Positions 6,463 through 8,588 of a stretch of DNA of 8,588 bases are shown in pieces (positions within the stretch are counted from its first letter, which is position 1; each line of letters starts with the position of its first letter). Position numbers and translations under genes: made by a program. Origin of the DNA: Limnohabitans sp. (GTDB taxonomy: Bacteria; Pseudomonadota; Gammaproteobacteria; Burkholderiales; Burkholderiaceae_C); NCBI GenBank assembly GCA_015657605.1, contig JACDQO010000289.1, forward strand, positions 1 to 8,588, given 5' to 3'. The notes below the pieces were generated by a model. The model ran no database searches. It saw only the letters and a list, made by a program, of their open reading frames with translations, and was not told the origin of the DNA.

Positions 6463-8195
6463 ATGGCGACTTGTGTTCGCTTTGTGTTGCCCATGCCCCC
6501 TTATCTCACCGCTTTCCCTGCCTTTTTCCGTCCTTTTTCAAAAGCCATTCGCCGTCCTTGGCACCCCTTGGTTTTGTTGCTCGTGTTGGCGCTTTGGTTG
6601 ACCACCTTGGGCAATGTGCCCTTATGGCGCTCGCTGTGGGCCTTGACGGACAGCCATGGCTTGCGAACAGACCTGGGCCTGTTGGCCATGGGGGTGATTG
6701 TTTTCACCGCCACCACCGTGCTCCTGTCTTTGCTGGTGTGGCCCCGTTGGCGCAAACCTGTGGGGGTCGTCTTGCTCATGGTGGCGGCTGCCAACAGCTA
6801 CTTTATGTCCGCCTATGGGGTGGTCATCGACCCCAGCATGATGGCCAACACGGTGCAAACCGATGTGCGCGAAGTGCGTGATTTGTTGTCCGGGTCGATG
6901 GGGGTGGTGTTGCTGCTGGGCGTGGTGCTGCCCGGCGTTTGGTGGTGGCGTCAGCCTGTCCAAGAGTGGCCTGCCATGCGGCTGCTCGGTCGTCAACTGG
7001 GCTTGGCCTTGTTGGCTTTGGTTTTGATGATGGTGGTCATCTGGGCATCGTTCCAGGATTTGGCTTCGACCATGCGCAACCACAAATCCTTGCGCTACAT
7101 GGTCAACCCCTTCAACACCGTCTATGCCAGCGGTCGCTTGCTGGTGGGGCAGACCACCCAGGCACGCATGTCTTTGCAGCCGATGGGTGAGGATGCGGCC
7201 GTGGCCTCTTTGGGCGCGGCCGGCGCGCCGCCTTTGATCGTGCTGGTGGTGGGCGAGACCGTGCGGGCAGCCAATTTTGGTTTGGCGGGCTATGCGCGCG
7301 ACACCACCCCTCAGCTGCGGCAGCTGCAAACCAGCGGCGAGTTGACCTATTTTTCAAACGTGCGGTCTTGCGGCACCAACACCCAGGTGTCGGTGCCCTG
7401 CATGTTTTCCCATTTGGGGCGAGAGGCCCAGGCCAAAACGACATCCCTTATGAAAATCTGCTCGATGTGTTGCAGCGTGCGGGCATGCAGGTGCTGTGGC
7501 TGGACAACCAATCGGGTTGCAAAGGGGTGTGCGATCGCGTGCCAAATTCCAGCACCTTGACCTTGAAAGAACCCAAGCTGTGCCCAGATGGCGAATGCTT
7601 TGACGAGATCATGTTGCGTGTCCTGCCAGAGCGTTTGGCCGAACTGGAGAAAGCACGCCCCGCCGGCAAAGCCTCAGCGGGTACGGTGGTGGTGCTGCAC
7701 CAGATGGGCAACCATGGACCGGCTTATTACAAGCGGACACCGGCCGACATGAAGCTGTACCAACCCGAATGCCGCACCAACGTGCTGCAAGATTGCCCCG
7801 CACAAGACATCGTCAATGCCTACGACAACGCGGTGCACTACACCGACCATTTTTTAGGGCAAACCGTGCGTTGGCTGAAAGCCCAGGCTCGCCCCACGGC
7901 CATGCTTTATGTATCAGACCACGGCGAGTCTTTGGGCGAGAAGGGTTTGTACTTGCATGGCATGCCTTTCATGATGGCGCCGCAAGAACAAACCCATGTG
8001 CCCATGGCACTTTGGTTGTCCAAGTCTTTCCAATCACAAAGAGGCTGGGATCGCACTTGCCTGCAAAAACAGGCCGATCAAGCCTTGTCACACGACCACT
8101 ACTTCCATTCGGTGTTGTCGCTGGCCCAAGTCAAAACCCGTTGGCAAAAAACCGAGCTGGACTTTTTGGCGGCCTGTAAAGGGCCAGCGGCTTGA
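6463..8195 (+). CDS. eptA: Lipid A phosphoethanolamine transferase, EptA/MCR family (one frameshift)
   Basis: An inner-membrane enzyme that transfers phosphoethanolamine from phosphatidylethanolamine to lipid A phosphates on the periplasmic face, lowering surface negative charge and polymyxin binding. About 577 residues from ATG 6463, or 567 from ATG 6493; neither start has a clear ribosome binding site. The N-terminal half holds about five membrane segments (about 35-52, 73-92, 100-119, 145-161, 178-196). The periplasmic sulfatase-fold domain has the Zn ligand E265 and nucleophile T266 in VVGETVRA, then HQMGNHGP (H413, H418), SDHGESLGE (D486, H487) and LHGMP (H499). Cysteines occur in likely disulfide pairs: C303/C313, C353/C357, C374/C379, C437/C445. 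The frame breaks at AAAA 7435-7438; one more A gives REAQAKNDIPYENLL and joins both parts. Without it the first frame stops at 7560. It is the third gene of the operon, 26 bp after the kinase. All catalytic residues are intact. Confidence 0.93.
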
Positions 8196-8229
8196 GTGCC
8201 TTGATCGCCCAGGTCGCTTGCACTCAAGC
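8190..8229. terminator. Perfect 10-bp inverted repeat spanning the convergent eptA and dgkA stops
   Basis: GCTTGAGTGC (8190-8199) and GCACTCAAGC (8220-8229) are exact reverse complements with a 20-base loop. The left arm contains the eptA TGA (8193-8195). The right arm contains, at the mirrored position on the other strand, the proposed dgkA TGA (8226-8224). There is no U-tract downstream in either direction (A5 follows on the plus side), so bidirectional termination is inferred from placement. Confidence 0.5.
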
Positions 8230-8588
8230 AAAAACCAACGCCACAAGGCGTTTAGCCAGACACCGCCACACAGCAGCAGGCTGAGCAAAACAGCGGCGCT
8301 GGCCGTGTCCTTGGCGCGTTTGGATTGGGCATGCCACTCTGGCCCCACCCGGTCAATGGCCGCCTCGATACCGGTGTTGAGCAACTCGACCACCAGCACC
8401 GCCACGACCACGCCGATCAACAGCACGGTCTCGGCCCAGCTTTGGCCCAAGTACCAAGCGCCAGGCAAGACCAACACGGCCAAGATGGCTTCTTGCCTGA
8501 AGGCGGGTTCGCCCCAGCCGGCCCGCAAACCCTCGATGGAGTAAAAAAAAGCGTGCCAGACACGCGATAGGCCTTGGCGTTTGGGAAA
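8224..8588 (-). CDS. dgkA: Diacylglycerol kinase (5' partial, probable frameshift near its end)
   Basis: DgkA phosphorylates diacylglycerol to phosphatidic acid in the inner membrane with ATP, recycling lipid headgroup-transfer by-products. The gene enters from beyond 8588: readable sequence begins FPKRQGLSRVWHAFFYSIEG and has no start codon within the window. The family core is intact: EPAFRQE, the catalytic region V-E-L-L-N-T-x-I-E (Glu, Asn and Glu as in E. coli E69, N72, E76), DRVGPEWH, and KRAKDTASAAVLL, with three membrane segments. As sequenced, the frame does not stop after the last helix but runs antisense into eptA to 8088, adding a basic, non-membrane tail. One more A in the run 8230-8234 gives a C-terminus WRWFFA and a stop at 8226-8224, the normal place for this family. 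I use that end; it is inferred. It is convergent with eptA, which produces diacylglycerol. Confidence 0.85.

Noticed and set aside
6463..8195. Mobile mcr cassette
   Set aside because: No insertion sequence, transposase or target duplication is visible, and the gene sits in an operon with its own regulators in matching base composition.
8088..8223. DgkA C-terminal extension of about 45 residues overlapping eptA
   Set aside because: The tail is basic and non-membrane, unlike DgkA, which ends after its third helix. A one-base correction in an A-run gives a normal end; kept only as the alternative.

Overview
The window looks like chromosomal DNA of a GC-rich betaproteobacterium, most likely a Comamonadaceae-type organism. 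This rests on protein character, codon use and the overall style of the genes; no rRNA or other marker is present. No tRNA, rRNA, transposase, integrase or CRISPR array was seen.

Layout: (i) 2-467 (+) is the 3' half of shikimate dehydrogenase (aroE). (ii) 533-925 (+) is a small exported class I (c5-like) cytochrome c. (iii) 1099-2324 (+) is a DUF4382-type lipoprotein. It faces (iv) 2377-3259 (-), a 3-hydroxyisobutyrate-dehydrogenase-family NAD(P) oxidoreductase, across a nested inverted repeat. (v) 3304-4083 (-) is a PAP2-superfamily membrane phosphatase. (vi) 4238-4915, 4915-6436 and 6463-8195 (+) form an apparent operon of an OmpR-class response regulator, its sensor kinase and an EptA/MCR-type lipid A phosphoethanolamine transferase. 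(vii) 8224-8588 (-) is diacylglycerol kinase dgkA, truncated by the window end and convergent with eptA.

The right half reads as one functional unit for remodelling the outer-membrane lipid A surface. The two-component system is of PmrAB/QseBC type. The intergenic region it shares with the PAP2 gene holds CTTAAG-N5-CTTAAT on the minus strand, a full match to the PmrA/QseB operator. EptA would move phosphoethanolamine from phosphatidylethanolamine to lipid A and release diacylglycerol. DgkA, encoded next door, would rephosphorylate that diacylglycerol to phosphatidic acid. The PAP2 enzyme may act on lipid phosphates in the same pathway.

At least five genes (aroE, the DUF4382 lipoprotein, the oxidoreductase, the sensor kinase, eptA), and probably dgkA, need a single-base correction to read through. 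Every break lies in a run of identical bases (G6, G3, G7, C9, A4, A5), and coding sequence and family motifs continue intact on both sides. I treat these as probable sequencing or assembly indels and annotate whole genes, not pseudogenes. Protein lengths and residue numbers below refer to the corrected reading unless stated.
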